Origin: Burkholderiaceae bacterium
GTDB lineage: Bacteria > Pseudomonadota > Gammaproteobacteria > Burkholderiales > Burkholderiaceae_D
DNA: 64,000 nucleotides
Reading direction: 5' to 3'
Assembly (NCBI GenBank): GCA_023653025.1
Contig: JAMNXS010000004.1
Location: 1 to 64,000 of the forward strand
Positions 32,141-43,279 of this stretch are shown in pieces (the stretch's first letter is position 1; every line of letters starts with the position of its first letter). The notes under the pieces were generated by a model. That model was not told where the DNA came from and ran no database searches. It saw only the letters and a program-made list of their open reading frames with translations. Made by a program: the position numbers and the translations under genes.

Positions 32141-32515
32141 CTAGCCGCGGGAGCGGTCGAGCACGCGACGGTCGCGCTTGGTCGGCCGGCCGCGAATCGC
32201 ATCGGCCGGTTCGGCGAACAGTTGCCGCCGCTCCGCCTCCTGCTCGCGCCTTGCCACGCCTGCCGGCGTTTCCTCGTACAACTGCCTCGCCATCGGTGCC
32301 GGGCCGCGCTGGTCGGACAGGCCGACGACCCGAACCTGCCACTGCGTGCTGCCGTTGTCGATGTCGAGCAGGTCGCCCGGCTTGAGGCCGCGCGCCGGCT
32401 TGCAGCGCTCGTCGTTTAGCCGCACGCGTCCGCGCTCGACTGCCTCGGTGGCGAGCGTTCGCGTCTTGAAGAAACGCGCGGCCCACAGCCATTTGTCGAT
32501 TCGGGTACCTTCCAT
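32141..32515 (-). CDS. hslR: S4-domain RNA-binding heat shock protein 15
   Basis: MEGTRIDKWLWAARFFKTRTLATEAVERGRVRLNDERCKPARGLKPGDLLDI. Confidence 0.9.
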   Translation of the reverse strand: MEGTRIDKWLWAARFFKTRTLATEAVERGRVRLNDERCKPARGLKPGDLLDIDNGSTQWQVRVVGLSDQRGPAPMARQLYEETPAGVARREQEAERRQLFAEPADAIRGRPTKRDRRVLDRSRG

Positions 32516-32532
32516 GAGCGCGATTGTAGCCG

Positions 32533-33699
32533 TCAGCGCGTATAGCTGCCGAGCGTCAGTATCTGCAGCACGGCGCGGTACAGACCGTAGGCAAAGCGGT
32601 TCCACAAGCGGCGCGGCAGCGACAGGCGCTCGACATCGGTCACGCTGATCACGACGCCCTCAGCCAGGCCGCGCAGGATGTAGTCGCGCAGGGACGCCGC
32701 AAACGCCGTGTCGCGCACGATAATGTTGGCCTCGTGGTTGACGAACAGCGACAGCCCGTCGAAATTGCTCGATCCCACGGTGGCCCAGTCGTCATCCACC
32801 ACCGCGACCTTGCCATGCAGTTGCGTGCGCCGGTACTCGACGATGCGCACGCCGGCCCGCACCAGCCGCGGGTAGAAGGATTGCGCGACGGCGTCCTGCA
32901 TCGCGAACTGGCCGACGCCGATCAGCAGCGTGACCTCGATGCCGCGCTGCGCCGCCAGCATCATGGCCTTGCGCAGCTTGCGGCCCGGCGCGAAATACGG
33001 CGTGACCAGCAATGCGCTGTGGCGGGAGCGCCCGAGCGCCTGCAGCAGGGCGCGCTGTATGGTGCGCCGGTTGCGCAGGTTGTCGCGCACCACCAGCGCG
33101 GCCTCGGCCACCTGCACCGCGCGCAGCGGCTGCGTGGCGGCGATGGTGTTGCGTAAGTGCTCGATGCGCGCCATCAGGGGGCGCGGCCCGAGCTTGCTCC
33201 ACTGAGCCAGCGCCTCGGCGTGGATGGCCCCGACCAGCGGGCCGGCGATGCCGACGGCGAAATCCCAGCGCGGGGCGGGCAGCGGCTCGTCGCTGCCGTC
33301 GTCGGAGATCATGTCGTCGTTGACGTTCAAGCCGCCGAGAAAAGCCAGCCGCCGGTCCACCACCACGATCTTGCGGTGCATGCGCGCGATGCCGCGCCGG
33401 AACCACGGATTGAAGGCCGCAAAGCGGATGCCGGCGTCCTCGAACTCGGCAGCCAGCGCGGCACGGTGGCGGCTGCTGCCCAGCCAGTCGACCAGGACTT
33501 GCACGGCCACGCCGCGCTCTGCCGCGCGCCGCAGCGCCGACATGACCTGCAGCCCGGTCGGGTCGAGCGCAAAGATATAGGTCTCGACATGAACTTCCGA
33601 CTCGGCCGCGTCGATGGCCCGCACCAGCGCCGGGAAAAATTCCGCGCCCCGGTGCAGCAGCGTCAGACGGTTGTGGTGGCTATAGCTGACCGCCCGCAT
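32533..33699 (-). CDS. clsB: Cardiolipin synthase ClsB-like (phospholipase D superfamily)
   Basis: Two HKD motifs: 'HRKIVVVDRRLAFLGGLNV' and 'HGKVAVVDDDWATVGSSNFD'. Confidence 0.9.
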   Translation of the reverse strand: MRAVSYSHHNRLTLLHRGAEFFPALVRAIDAAESEVHVETYIFALDPTGLQVMSALRRAAERGVAVQVLVDWLGSSRHRAALAAEFEDAGIRFAAFNPWFRRGIARMHRKIVVVDRRLAFLGGLNVNDDMISDDGSDEPLPAPRWDFAVGIAGPLVGAIHAEALAQWSKLGPRPLMARIEHLRNTIAATQPLRAVQVAEAALVVRDNLRNRRTIQRALLQALGRSRHSALLVTPYFAPGRKLRKAMMLAAQRGIEVTLLIGVGQFAMQDAVAQSFYPRLVRAGVRIVEYRRTQLHGKVAVVDDDWATVGSSNFDGLSLFVNHEANIIVRDTAFAASLRDYILRGLAEGVVISVTDVERLSLPRRLWNRFAYGLYRAVLQILTLGSYTR

Positions 33700-34546
33700 G
33701 CTCGCCCTCGCGCGAATGAGCCGCCGCGGCGACCGGCTCCGGTAGCGTGATGGCCAGTTCGGCGACGATGGGCGCGTGGTCGGACAGGCGCGCCCAGCTG
33801 GCGCCGAACATCACCTCGGCCGACAGCACACCGAAGCCGCGCACATAGACGCGGTCGAGCTGCAGCACTGGCATGGCCGCCGGGAAGGTGCGCGCCGGCG
33901 CCTTGCGCGGGCCGCGGCCGGACAAACGCCGCAGGTAGCTGCCGAACCGTGACGACGGCAGGCGTTCGTCGAAGACTTCGGTCACGCCCAGGCGATGCCT
34001 GAGCGTGTCGGACAGGGCATTGGTCCAGTCGTTGAAGTCGCCCGCAATCAGCAGCGGGGCGTCGGGCGGCGCGGTGGCGCTGACGGCCTCGATCAGCGCC
34101 TGCGTCTGGCGCAGCCGGCTGCCGGCGAACAGGCCGAGGTGAATCACGTAGCAGTGAATCTCGAGCGGCGACTCGGCCGTCGGCAGCTTCAGCACGCAGT
34201 GCAAGATGCCGCGCGATTCGAATGCGTGGTCGGACACGTCGTGGTTGTGCGCCGACGCGATCGGGTAGCACGACAGGAGCGCGTTGCCATGATGCCCATG
34301 GTCGTAGACGGCATTCATGCCATACGCGCAATGCAGCGCGTCGCCGGCCAGGAATTCATGCTGCGACTGGACAGGCCAACTGGTGTGCCTGAGCGCCAGC
34401 AGGTCGTGCCGCCCCTGCACTTCCTGCAGGAAAACCACGTCGGCGCCCATCGCCGACAGCGCCTGCTTGATGCCATGCACGCGCGGCCGGCTGCCCAGCG
34501 CGCTGACGCCCTTGTGGATGTTCCAGGTGGCGATGCGCAGCTTCAT
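33680..34546 (-). CDS. Endonuclease/exonuclease/phosphatase family protein (YbhP-like)
   Basis: 'RIATWNIHKGVSALGSRPRVHG', 'VFLQEVQGRHD', 'IAGDFNDWTNAL', 'LSDHAPIVAEL'; overlaps clsB as in ybhP-clsB. Confidence 0.9.
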   Translation of the reverse strand: MKLRIATWNIHKGVSALGSRPRVHGIKQALSAMGADVVFLQEVQGRHDLLALRHTSWPVQSQHEFLAGDALHCAYGMNAVYDHGHHGNALLSCYPIASAHNHDVSDHAFESRGILHCVLKLPTAESPLEIHCYVIHLGLFAGSRLRQTQALIEAVSATAPPDAPLLIAGDFNDWTNALSDTLRHRLGVTEVFDERLPSSRFGSYLRRLSGRGPRKAPARTFPAAMPVLQLDRVYVRGFGVLSAEVMFGASWARLSDHAPIVAELAITLPEPVAAAAHSREGEHAGGQL

Positions 34547-34549
34547 CGC

Positions 34550-35023
34550 TCAGGCGGCCTGCGCCTCGGCATGGCGCGGCAGTTGCAGAATGGCTTCTGC
34601 ATTGGAAGGAGAAAAACAGAGATTGGCTGCTTCGCGCCACGGCAGCCAGCGGTGCTGCAGATGTTCGCGCGGGGCGAGCGTGATCGCGATGTCGCGCGGT
34701 ACGCACAGGCCAAACACATGCTCGGTGTTGCGCGTCACACCCGGCGCGTAGCGATGGCGCCAGACCGGGTAGATCTCGTAGACGTTGGACAACTGCCAGT
34801 CGCGCAGGCTTGCCAGCGGTACCTCGGGACTGCCGATGCGGATACCGGTTTCCTCGAACACCTCGCGCATCGCGGTCTCGGCCAGCGGCTCGTCGATCAC
34901 GTCCTTCGACCCGGTCACCGACTGCCAGAAGCCGGGCCTGTCCGCACGCTCGATCAGCAGCACCTGCAGGTCGGCGCTGTGGATCACGACGAGGACGGAT
35001 TCGGGGATTTTATAATCGGGCAT
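34550..35023 (-). CDS. nudB: Dihydroneopterin triphosphate diphosphatase (Nudix)
   Basis: 'GSKDVIDEPLAETAMREVFEETGI' Nudix box; upstream of aspS product order as in nudB-aspS. Confidence 0.9.
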   Translation of the reverse strand: MPDYKIPESVLVVIHSADLQVLLIERADRPGFWQSVTGSKDVIDEPLAETAMREVFEETGIRIGSPEVPLASLRDWQLSNVYEIYPVWRHRYAPGVTRNTEHVFGLCVPRDIAITLAPREHLQHRWLPWREAANLCFSPSNAEAILQLPRHAEAQAA

Positions 35024-35090
35024 GGAATGATTATGCCCTGTTTATGGATTGTTTATGCCGTTGCCGATGACCGGAGGCCAGCCCAAAAAA

Positions 35091-35120
35091 AACGGCCGGT
35101 GGCGCATGCCACCGGCCGTT
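35091..35120. terminator. Bidirectional intrinsic terminator hairpin AACGGCCGGTGGC-GCAT-GCCACCGGCCGTT
   Basis: 13-bp perfect arms, flanked by A-tract on one side; directly downstream of aspS. Confidence 0.9.
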
Positions 35121-35139
35121 TTCAGCACGCAAGAAGGGA

Positions 35140-36945
35140 TCAGCTCTTGAGCGCCGGCTCCGTCGCACGCAGCCGAATGTGCAGTTCGCGCAGCTGCTTC
35201 TCGTCGACTTCCGAAGGCGCCTGCGTCAGCAGGCACTGCGCGCGTTGCGTCTTCGGGAAGGCGATCACGTCGCGGATCGATTCGGCACCGGTCATCATCG
35301 TGACCAGGCGGTCGAGGCCGAACGCGAGACCGCCGTGCGGCGGCGCACCGTATTGCAGCGCGTCGAGCAGGAAGCCGAACTTGATCTGCGCCTCTTCATC
35401 GTTGATGTTGAGCGCCTTGAAGACCTTGCTCTGCACGTCGGCGCGATGGATACGCACCGAGCCGCCGCCGAGTTCCCAGCCATTGAGCACCATGTCGTAA
35501 GCCTGGGCGATGGCCTTGCCCGGTGCAGACTCGATGAAATCTTCATGGCCGGCCTTCGGCGCGGTGAACGGGTGGTGCAGCGCGTTCCAGCGATTTTCGT
35601 CTTCGTCGTGCTCGAACATCGGGAAATCGACGACCCACAGCGGACGCCAGTCGTCGTCGAACAGGCCGCCCTTGCGGCCGAAGTCGCTGTGGCCGATCTT
35701 CACGCGCAGCGCGCCGATCGCATCATTGACTACCTTCGCCTTGTCAGCGCCAAAGAAGATCAGATCGCCATCCTGCGCACCGGTGCGCTCGAGGATCTGC
35801 GTCAGGGCCGCATCGTGGATGTTCTTCACGATCGGCGACTGCAGACCGTCGCGGCCCTTGGCCAGTTCATTGACCTTGATGTACGCGAGGCCCTTCGCGC
35901 CATAGATCGCGACGAATTGCGTGTACGCGTCGATCTCGGAGCGCGGCATCGCGGCGCCGCCCGGCACGCGCAGGCCGACCACGCGGCCATTCTCCATGTT
36001 GGCTGCGCCGGAGAAGACCTTGAACTCGACATCTTTCATCACCTCGGTCAGCTCAGTGAATTCGAGCCTGACGCGCATGTCCGGCTTGTCGGAGCCGTAC
36101 TTGCCCATCGCGGTCGCGAAGTCCATCACCGGGAATGGGTTCGGCAGGTCGACATTGAGTACATTTTTGAATACACCGCGGATCATGCCCTCGAACATGT
36201 CGCGGATTTCCTGCTCGTTCATGAACGAGGTTTCGCAGTCGATCTGCGTGAACTCGGGCTGGCGGTCGGCGCGCAGGTCTTCGTCGCGGAAGCACTTGGT
36301 GATCTGGTAGTAACGATCGAAGTTGGCGACCATCAGCAGCTGCTTGAACAGCTGCGGCGACTGCGGCAGCGCGAAGAAATTGCCCGCATTCACGCGCGAC
36401 GGCACGAGGTAGTCGCGCGCGCCTTCCGGCGTCGACTTGGTCAGCATCGGCGTCTCGATGTCGATGAAGCCGTTCGAGTCGAGGAATTTGCGCACTTCCA
36501 TCGACACGCGGTAGCGCAGGCGCAGGTTGTTCTGCATCTGCGGGCGGCGCAGGTCGAGCACGCGGTGCGTCAGGCGCGTGGTCTCGGAGAGGTTGTCGTC
36601 GTCGAGCTGGAACGGCGGCGTCACCGACGCATTGAGCACCTCGAGTTCGTGGCACAGCACCTCGATCTTGCCGGAGTTAAGGCCGGCATTCTCGGTGCCG
36701 GCCGGACGCGCGCGCACGAGGCCGGTGATGCGCAGGCAGAATTCATTGCGCACGGCCTCGGCGGCCTTGAACATGTCGGCGCGGTCCGGGTCGCAGACTA
36801 CCTGCACCAGGCCCTCGCGATCACGCAGATCGATGAAGATCACGCCGCCATGGTCGCGGCGACGGTGTACCCAGCCACACAGGCTGACGGTCTGGCCCAT
36901 CTGCGCCTCGGTGGTCTGGCCGCAGTAATGTGTTCGCATTGACAT
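35140..36945 (-). CDS. aspS: Aspartate--tRNA ligase
   Basis: '[32 protein letters not shown]', '[18 protein letters not shown]'. Confidence 0.98.
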   Translation of the reverse strand: MSMRTHYCGQTTEAQMGQTVSLCGWVHRRRDHGGVIFIDLRDREGLVQVVCDPDRADMFKAAEAVRNEFCLRITGLVRARPAGTENAGLNSGKIEVLCHELEVLNASVTPPFQLDDDNLSETTRLTHRVLDLRRPQMQNNLRLRYRVSMEVRKFLDSNGFIDIETPMLTKSTPEGARDYLVPSRVNAGNFFALPQSPQLFKQLLMVANFDRYYQITKCFRDEDLRADRQPEFTQIDCETSFMNEQEIRDMFEGMIRGVFKNVLNVDLPNPFPVMDFATAMGKYGSDKPDMRVRLEFTELTEVMKDVEFKVFSGAANMENGRVVGLRVPGGAAMPRSEIDAYTQFVAIYGAKGLAYIKVNELAKGRDGLQSPIVKNIHDAALTQILERTGAQDGDLIFFGADKAKVVNDAIGALRVKIGHSDFGRKGGLFDDDWRPLWVVDFPMFEHDEDENRWNALHHPFTAPKAGHEDFIESAPGKAIAQAYDMVLNGWELGGGSVRIHRADVQSKVFKALNINDEEAQIKFGFLLDALQYGAPPHGGLAFGLDRLVTMMTGAESIRDVIAFPKTQRAQCLLTQAPSEVDEKQLRELHIRLRATEPALKS

Positions 36946-36963
36946 GTGTTGAGTCTCGTAAGG

Positions 36964-37599
36964 TCAGTGTTGTTCGGTCTCGGCAGGCAGCGCGGCGCTG
37001 GCCGGCTTTTTCGACGGCGGCGCCACGACGCCCATCGACACGATGTACTTCAGCGCCTCATCGACGCTCATGTCGAGTTCGACGGTGTCCTGGCGGCGGA
37101 ACATCAGGAAAAATCCCGAGGTCGGGTTTGGCGTGGTCGGCACATAGACGCTGACATAGTCGCCGTGCAGGTGGTTCTTCACGTCGCCGCCCGGTACGCC
37201 GGTCTGGAAGGCGATGGTCCACGAGCCGGCATGCGGATACTGGACGAGCAGGGCCTTGCGAAAGGCATTGCCGCTCGAGGACAGCAAGGTGTCGGAGACC
37301 TGCTTGACGCTGGAGTAGATCGAGTTCACCACCGGGATGCGCTGCAGCAGTTGCTCCCACAGGATCAGCAGGCGGTTGCCGATGATGTTGCGGGTCACGA
37401 GGCCGGTCACGAAAATGATCAGCAGCGTAACCACCGCACCGAACCCCGGCAGATGGAAGCCAAACAGCGATTCCGGCTGAAACTCCGGCGGCAGCAGCAG
37501 CAGCGACTGGTCGAGCAGGCCGATGATCAGGTTCAGCACCCACAGCGTGATCGCAAGGGGAACGAGAACCAGCAGGCCGGTGATGAAATATTTGCGCAT
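36964..37599 (-). CDS. DUF502 family membrane protein
   Basis: 'MRKYFITGLLVLVPLAITLWVLNLIIGLLD', 'IPVVNSIYSSVKQVSDTL'. Confidence 0.9.
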   Translation of the reverse strand: MRKYFITGLLVLVPLAITLWVLNLIIGLLDQSLLLLPPEFQPESLFGFHLPGFGAVVTLLIIFVTGLVTRNIIGNRLLILWEQLLQRIPVVNSIYSSVKQVSDTLLSSSGNAFRKALLVQYPHAGSWTIAFQTGVPGGDVKNHLHGDYVSVYVPTTPNPTSGFFLMFRRQDTVELDMSVDEALKYIVSMGVVAPPSKKPASAALPAETEQH

Positions 37600-37614
37600 G
37601 GGGAGCTCAGGGCA

Positions 37615-37896
37615 TCAGGTCGTGGTGGCGGCCGACGAACTGTCGGACGCACCGGAGGCGGTGGCGCTGCCGGACGACTCGGCCTTGGCCGGGGCCGCGG
37701 CGCCGCCGCCCGAGCCGCCGCGGAAATCGGTCACGTACCAGCCGCTGCCCTTGAGCTGGAAGCCGGCCGCCGTCACCTGCTTGCGGAACTCGGCCTTGCC
37801 GCATTGCGGGCAATCGGTCAGTGGGGCGTCGGAGATTTTCTGCAGCACGTCCTTGGCAAAGCCGCAGGCTTCGCAGCGATAGGCATAGATCGGCAT
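37615..37896 (-). CDS. FmdB family zinc ribbon protein
   Basis: MPIYAYRCEACGFAKDVLQKISDAPLTDCPQCGKAEFRKQVTAAGFQLKGSGWYVTDF. Confidence 0.93.
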   Translation of the reverse strand: MPIYAYRCEACGFAKDVLQKISDAPLTDCPQCGKAEFRKQVTAAGFQLKGSGWYVTDFRGGSGGGAAAPAKAESSGSATASGASDSSSAATTT

Positions 37897-37984
37897 GGGG
37901 CTTTCTCCCTGCAAATTTTCGAAAACCTTGAATTATAAAGGGTTTCGGTCTGGGATTTTGCCGGGGAGCTGCGGTGCGGCACGC

Positions 37985-39421
37985 TCAGGCAGCCGCGCCG
38001 GAGGTGCCGGACGCGCCAAGGCGCTGCGGAAGGAGCGAGCCAACGATCATGCCGACGAAGGCCACCAGCAGGCCGACGAGCTGCGGCGGCCAGATCGATT
38101 CGCCGCCGAAAACCTCCATCAGCAGCCACGATCCGAGGCCGCCGATCACGGACAGCAGCGCACCCTGCGTGGTGGCGCGCTTCCAGTACAGCCCCATGAC
38201 TAGCGGGATGAAAGCGCCGACCAGCGGCACCTTGTAGGAGTTGCCGACCATTTCGTAAATGGGCATGCCCTGCGACAGCAGCGCGAAGGCGGTCACGGCA
38301 ATCGCGAAGCAGACGACCACGATGCGGGTTGTCAGCAGCAATTGGCGGTCGTCCATAGGCCGGATTTCGCGAATGATGTTCTCGGTCAGCGTGATGCTCG
38401 GAGCCAGCAGCGTGCCGCTGGCGGTCGACATGATAGCCGACAGCAGCGCGCCAAAGAACAGGATCTGCGCAATGAGCGGCGCGTCCTTCAGGATCAGCGT
38501 CGGCAGGATCAGCTGCGGGTCTTCGGACAGCAGCGATTCGAACACCTGCGGGTCGATCAGCTGCGACGCATAGACCAGAAACATCGGGATGAAGGCGATG
38601 ATGAAATACAGCGAGCCGCCGATCACGGCGCCGGCCGCGCCCACCGTTTCACTGCGGGCCGACATGACGCGCTGGAAGACGTCCTGCTGCGGTATGGAGC
38701 CGAACATGATGGTGACGGCGGCGCCAATAAAGGCCAGCAGGCCGGCGGTGGTGGGCTCGGGCAGGATATCGAGCTTGCCCGCCGCAGCGGCGTGGTGGAT
38801 GACCACGCCGGCGCCCCCGGCCATGTCGGCCACCCACCAGCCGATGAAGAGCATGCCGGCGACGATCAGCAGCATCTGGAAGGCATCGGTCAGCGCCACC
38901 GACCACATGCCGCCGAACAGCGTGTACAGCAACACGATCGCCGCGCCGATCACCATGCCGGCCGGCATCGACACCGCGCCCTGCGTCAGCACGTTGAAGA
39001 CGAGGCCCATGGCCGTGATCTGCGCCGACACCCAGCCCAGGTAGGAGATCACGATGCAGAGGGAAACGATGACCTCGACCGTGCGGTTGTAGCGCAGCTT
39101 GTAATAGTCGCCGATGGTCAGCAGGTTCATCCGGTACAACTTGCGCGCGAAGAACAGGCCGACAAAGATCAGGCACAGCGACGCGCCGAACGGATCCTCG
39201 ATCGTGCCGCCCAGCCCCTGCTCGGCGAAGCGCGCCGGAATGCCCAGCACGGTTTCGGAGCCGAACCAGGTCGCGAACACGGTGGCGATGACGACAGGCA
39301 GCGGCAGCGAGCGGCCGGCCACCGCGTAGTCGGTCGCGTTCTTGACGCGGGTGGCGGCATACAGTCCGAGGCCGAGCGAGATCAGCAGATAGATCAGGAC
39401 AAACACCAGCAGCGTAGTCAT
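37985..39421 (-). CDS. Sodium:solute symporter family protein
   Basis: SSS topology; 'GRSLPLPVVIATVFATWFGSETVLGIPARF'. Confidence 0.9.
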   Translation of the reverse strand: MTTLLVFVLIYLLISLGLGLYAATRVKNATDYAVAGRSLPLPVVIATVFATWFGSETVLGIPARFAEQGLGGTIEDPFGASLCLIFVGLFFARKLYRMNLLTIGDYYKLRYNRTVEVIVSLCIVISYLGWVSAQITAMGLVFNVLTQGAVSMPAGMVIGAAIVLLYTLFGGMWSVALTDAFQMLLIVAGMLFIGWWVADMAGGAGVVIHHAAAAGKLDILPEPTTAGLLAFIGAAVTIMFGSIPQQDVFQRVMSARSETVGAAGAVIGGSLYFIIAFIPMFLVYASQLIDPQVFESLLSEDPQLILPTLILKDAPLIAQILFFGALLSAIMSTASGTLLAPSITLTENIIREIRPMDDRQLLLTTRIVVVCFAIAVTAFALLSQGMPIYEMVGNSYKVPLVGAFIPLVMGLYWKRATTQGALLSVIGGLGSWLLMEVFGGESIWPPQLVGLLVAFVGMIVGSLLPQRLGASGTSGAAA

Positions 39422-39544
39422 TCGGCCTCCGGGCGAGTCAAACTGTTTCCGCGAGAAAATTTTCGGCGATTATAGCCGCGGGTTTTATCCGAAAAAAATG
39501 AATTTTTTGGGGTTTGGCTACCGATGCCCCGCGCCGCCGGCCGG

Positions 39545-41113
39545 CTACCAGCCGCCGTGCAAACGGAGGAACAACTGCACCGCGAGCAAGCCCGCCAGCA
39601 GGCCGCCGCCGAAATAGACCACGATCCCGAGCAGCAGGTTGGTGCGGCGCTGCTCGGCGATGAGGCGCCGCAGCAGCGGGCCGGAATCCGGTGTCGGCGC
39701 GGCGCGCGCCGCCAGCGCCTGCTGCAGCAGGCGCGGTAGCGCCGGCAGGATGTGCGCGTACTGCGGCGCCTCCTGTTTCAGGCGGTCGAGGAGGCCGCGC
39801 CAGCCGACCTGCTCCTTCATCCACTGCTCGAGGATGGGCTTGGCGGTCTGCCAGAGGTCGAGGTCGGGGTCGAGCTGCCGGCCCAGACCCTCGATATTGA
39901 GCAGGGTCTTCTGCAGCAGCACCAGTTGCGGCTGAACCTCGATATTGAAGCGGCGCGAGGTCTGGAACAGGCGCAGCAGCACCTGTCCGAACGAGATCTG
40001 CGCCAGCGGCCGATCGAAAATTGGTTCACAGCAGGCGCGTACCGCCGACTCGAGCTCGTCGACGCGCGTATCCGGCGGCGCCCAGCCGGACTCGATGTGC
40101 GCCTGCGCGACGCGCTTGTAGTCGCGCCGGAAGAAGGCGAGAAAGTTCTGCGACAGGTAGTCCTTGTCGAAATCGGTCAGCGTGCCGACGATGCCGAAGT
40201 CGAGCGCGATATAGCGGCCGAACGTGGCCGGATCGGTCGAGACGAGGATGTTCCCGGGGTGCATGTCGGCATGGAAGAAGCCGTGCCGGAATACCTGCGT
40301 GAAAAAGATCTCGACGCCGTCGCTGGAGAGTTTTTTCAGGTCCACGCCGGCCTCGGCCAGGCGCGCGGTCTGCGAGATCGGTATGCCGTGCATCCGCTGC
40401 ATCACGATCACCGACTCCGAGCAGTAGTCCCAGAACATCTCGGGCACCAGCAAGAGCGGCGAGTGCTCGAAGTTGCGACGCAGCTGGCTGGCATTGGCGG
40501 CCTCGCGCATCAGGTCGAGCTCATCATGCAGGTATTTGTCGAACTCGGCGACTACTTCGCGCGGCCGCAGCCGGCGACCATCGACCGACCAGCGATGCAC
40601 CCAGCCGGCGATGATGTGCATGAGCGCGATGTCGCCGTCGATGGCGCGGCGCACCCCCGGCCGCAATACCTTGACCGCGACCTCGGCGCCGTCCTTGAGC
40701 GTTGCGAAATGTACCTGCGCCACCGACGCCGAAGCCACCGGCTTGCGCTCGAAATGCGCGAACAGCTGGTCCGGATGCTGGCCGAGCGCGCGCGTGATCT
40801 CGGCAATCGCCAGTTCGGACGCAAACGGCGGCACCCGGTCCTGCAGCAGCGCGAGCTCATCGGCGATATCGGGCGGCATCAGGTCGCGCCGGGTGGAGAG
40901 CACCTGACCGAACTTGACGAAGATGGGGCCAAGTTCCTCGAGCGCCTGGCGCAGCCGCGCGCCGCGCGGAGCCGAGATGTCGCGCCAGAAAAACAATGCC
41001 GACAACAGCCTTAGCTGCGGCGGCAGCTTCGCTCCCGAGAGAATGATTTCGTCGAGGCCGTAGCGCAGCGAGACACGGACGATCTTCAGAACCCGCAGCA
41101 GCCGTCCGATCAT
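39545..41113 (-). CDS. ubiB: Ubiquinone biosynthesis regulatory kinase-like UbiB
   Basis: '[37 protein letters not shown]' KxGQ motif; 'HADMHPGNI'. Confidence 0.97.
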   Translation of the reverse strand: MIGRLLRVLKIVRVSLRYGLDEIILSGAKLPPQLRLLSALFFWRDISAPRGARLRQALEELGPIFVKFGQVLSTRRDLMPPDIADELALLQDRVPPFASELAIAEITRALGQHPDQLFAHFERKPVASASVAQVHFATLKDGAEVAVKVLRPGVRRAIDGDIALMHIIAGWVHRWSVDGRRLRPREVVAEFDKYLHDELDLMREAANASQLRRNFEHSPLLLVPEMFWDYCSESVIVMQRMHGIPISQTARLAEAGVDLKKLSSDGVEIFFTQVFRHGFFHADMHPGNILVSTDPATFGRYIALDFGIVGTLTDFDKDYLSQNFLAFFRRDYKRVAQAHIESGWAPPDTRVDELESAVRACCEPIFDRPLAQISFGQVLLRLFQTSRRFNIEVQPQLVLLQKTLLNIEGLGRQLDPDLDLWQTAKPILEQWMKEQVGWRGLLDRLKQEAPQYAHILPALPRLLQQALAARAAPTPDSGPLLRRLIAEQRRTNLLLGIVVYFGGGLLAGLLAVQLFLRLHGGW

Positions 41114-41697
41114 GCCGCGCCTCCTGCTGCCTTTTCGAGCAGCGCGATGCGCTTGGACAGGCGCTCGACATCATCGCGCAGCACAGCGACGCCGGCCGCG
41201 AAGTCGTCGCCGGCGCGCCGGTAGAGCAGCGTGGGATTTTCCTCGAGCAGATACTCGGCGAGGTTCTCCGCCAGCTTGTGCGCGCCGGCCTTCACGGTGC
41301 CGGCGGCTGCGCGCGCAGTGCGCACGATGCGCACCGCTGCGATGTCGCCGACGATGGGCGCGAGGTCTTCCTCTGCTTCCCACTGCAGGCCATTAGCGAG
41401 TTCGGAAATAGCGCGGGCGAACTCGGCGTCGCCGCTGATGTGCACGTAGGAGAACGCGCTTTTCATGTCGGCGAGGATGTTCGGCAGGTCGGCCGGCTGG
41501 ATCGTGATGGTGACATCCGGCTCGGCCTCGCCCGCCTGCAGCAGGCCGTCGGCGGCAACCGAAATATCAAGCTGCATGATCCCGGCGTCGATGCGTGCGG
41601 ACTTGCCGGCGTGCGCAACCAGCTGGTCGCGCAGCAGGGACTGGCGAGACAGCAGGTGGTTGAGGGCAGCGATGAGTGGGCGTTCGAGCGTGGTCAT
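41110..41697 (-). CDS. ubiJ: Ubiquinone biosynthesis accessory factor UbiJ (SCP2 domain)
   Basis: SCP2-like protein between ubiE and ubiB. Confidence 0.88.
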   Translation of the reverse strand: MTTLERPLIAALNHLLSRQSLLRDQLVAHAGKSARIDAGIMQLDISVAADGLLQAGEAEPDVTITIQPADLPNILADMKSAFSYVHISGDAEFARAISELANGLQWEAEEDLAPIVGDIAAVRIVRTARAAAGTVKAGAHKLAENLAEYLLEENPTLLYRRAGDDFAAGVAVLRDDVERLSKRIALLEKAAGGAA

Positions 41698-41764
41698 GGT
41701 TGGTAGCGTCTCGGATCGCGGCTTGCGCAGGGATCACGTTTGGAAGTGCGTCAGCCTCGCAACC

Positions 41765-41795
41765 GTCATCCCGGCGCGAGCCGGGATCCAGTTTA
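41765..41795. repeat. Family B hairpin repeat ATCCCGGC-GCGA-GCCGGGAT + CCAGT
   Basis: 8-bp perfect arms; covaries with copy at 4894. Confidence 0.75.
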
Positions 41796-41840
41796 TTTCT
41801 GTTGGCTCCAGTGTCTTTCGGTTGCCGAGCGCGGAGGATA

Positions 41841-42572
41841 CTAGAGCTTTACGCCCACATGCAGCGCCGCCACCCCCGCCGTCAGATTGAAGTAGGCGAC
41901 CCGGTCCAGACCAGCGTCCTGCATCATCTGCTTCAGCGTTTCCTGGTCCGGGTGCATCCGTATCGACTCGGCCAGATAGCGGTAGCTGTCGGCGTCGCCG
42001 GCGATCCTCTGCCCCAGCCACGGCAGCACCTTGAACGAGTACAGATCGTAGGGCTTTTGCAGCGCCTCGTTCACTCTCGAGAACTCCAGCACCAGCACTT
42101 TGCCGCCGGGCTTGAGCACGCGGCGCATTTCGGACAGTGCCGCTTCCTTGTGCGTCATGTTGCGCAGGCCGAAGGCGACCGACACACGGTCGAAATAGTT
42201 GTCGGGAAAGGGCAGCCGCTCGGCATCGCAAATCAGCGTTGGCAGCAGCAGGCCGTCATTGATCATGCGGTCGCGGCCGACGCGCAGCATCGACTCGTTG
42301 ATGTCGGTATGCCAGACCTCGCCGGACGGACCCGCGCGCTTCGCGAACGCCTTCGTCAGGTCGCCGGTGCCGGCCGCGATATCGAGCACCTTGAAACCCG
42401 GACGAATACCGGCCTGCGCTACCGTGAATGCCTTCCAGATCCGGTGCAGGCCGGCCGACATCAGGTCGTTCATCATGTCGTATTTTGCCGCCACGGAATG
42501 AAAGACTTCGGCGACCTTTTTCACCTTCTGTTCTTCGGGGACGTGCTGATAGCCGAAATGGGTCTGGGTCAT
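41841..42572 (-). CDS. ubiE: Ubiquinone/menaquinone biosynthesis C-methyltransferase UbiE
   Basis: [47 protein letters not shown]...; start trimmed. Confidence 0.97.
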   Translation of the reverse strand: MTQTHFGYQHVPEEQKVKKVAEVFHSVAAKYDMMNDLMSAGLHRIWKAFTVAQAGIRPGFKVLDIAAGTGDLTKAFAKRAGPSGEVWHTDINESMLRVGRDRMINDGLLLPTLICDAERLPFPDNYFDRVSVAFGLRNMTHKEAALSEMRRVLKPGGKVLVLEFSRVNEALQKPYDLYSFKVLPWLGQRIAGDADSYRYLAESIRMHPDQETLKQMMQDAGLDRVAYFNLTAGVAALHVGVKL

Positions 42573-43279
42573 GGCGGGGCGACGGGAGATGGTCGTGCAA
42601 ACCCGCATTATACAAGCGGGCAACTCCGTCGCCCGGAGGTATCCGCTGCGGCACAGGTGCGCCGGGCAGGAGGCAACCGGGCCCCACGCCGCTGCGGGCA
42701 GCGTTAACCAGAAACAGGAAATGTTCACTCAGTGGCCCGTCGGCCGACCACCCCGGGCGGCAAGCGTCGCCGCACATGCTTCAACCGGCAAGAGAGCCGG
42801 AACCGAACGGGATGGAAGTCGACACCACGCCGACAACTCCTCTGACCGAAAAGAAACCGATGAGGAGTGTCTCCCGTCTTCGTCTTCTTCGTCCTCCAGC
42901 CTGTCGTCGACATCCTCTTGCGCAATCTCCGCTCCGAGAGCGCCCAAGGCCTTGCCTATCTTGTCCGATACCCAAGTGTCGGGCTTCTTGGAGCCCAACA
43001 AAATCGATTTGAAAAAAGCTGCCGCGGTTATTTTTGAAGGCAAGCCTGATATGCTGCCGCGGCTTATCAAGGGAGAGACGGAAGGTGAGACGTGCGTCGA
43101 GACCGGGCCAGTGGCTGCTCCTGCGATAGTACCTGCTCCAGCACCTTTATCCTGATACTGGCATGAGTTTCACGATTCGGCGATGTCCGACGACGGGTCG
43201 GGGAATGAAGACAGGCCCGGCCCGGCCTCGAGACCAGATGCGGGCCGGGATCCAGTCAGCGATGGTGTTGCAAGGGTGC

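Noticed and set aside
35179-36942. 587-aa plus-strand ORF opposite aspS
   Set aside because: Antisense shadow of aspS; composition typical of spurious frames.
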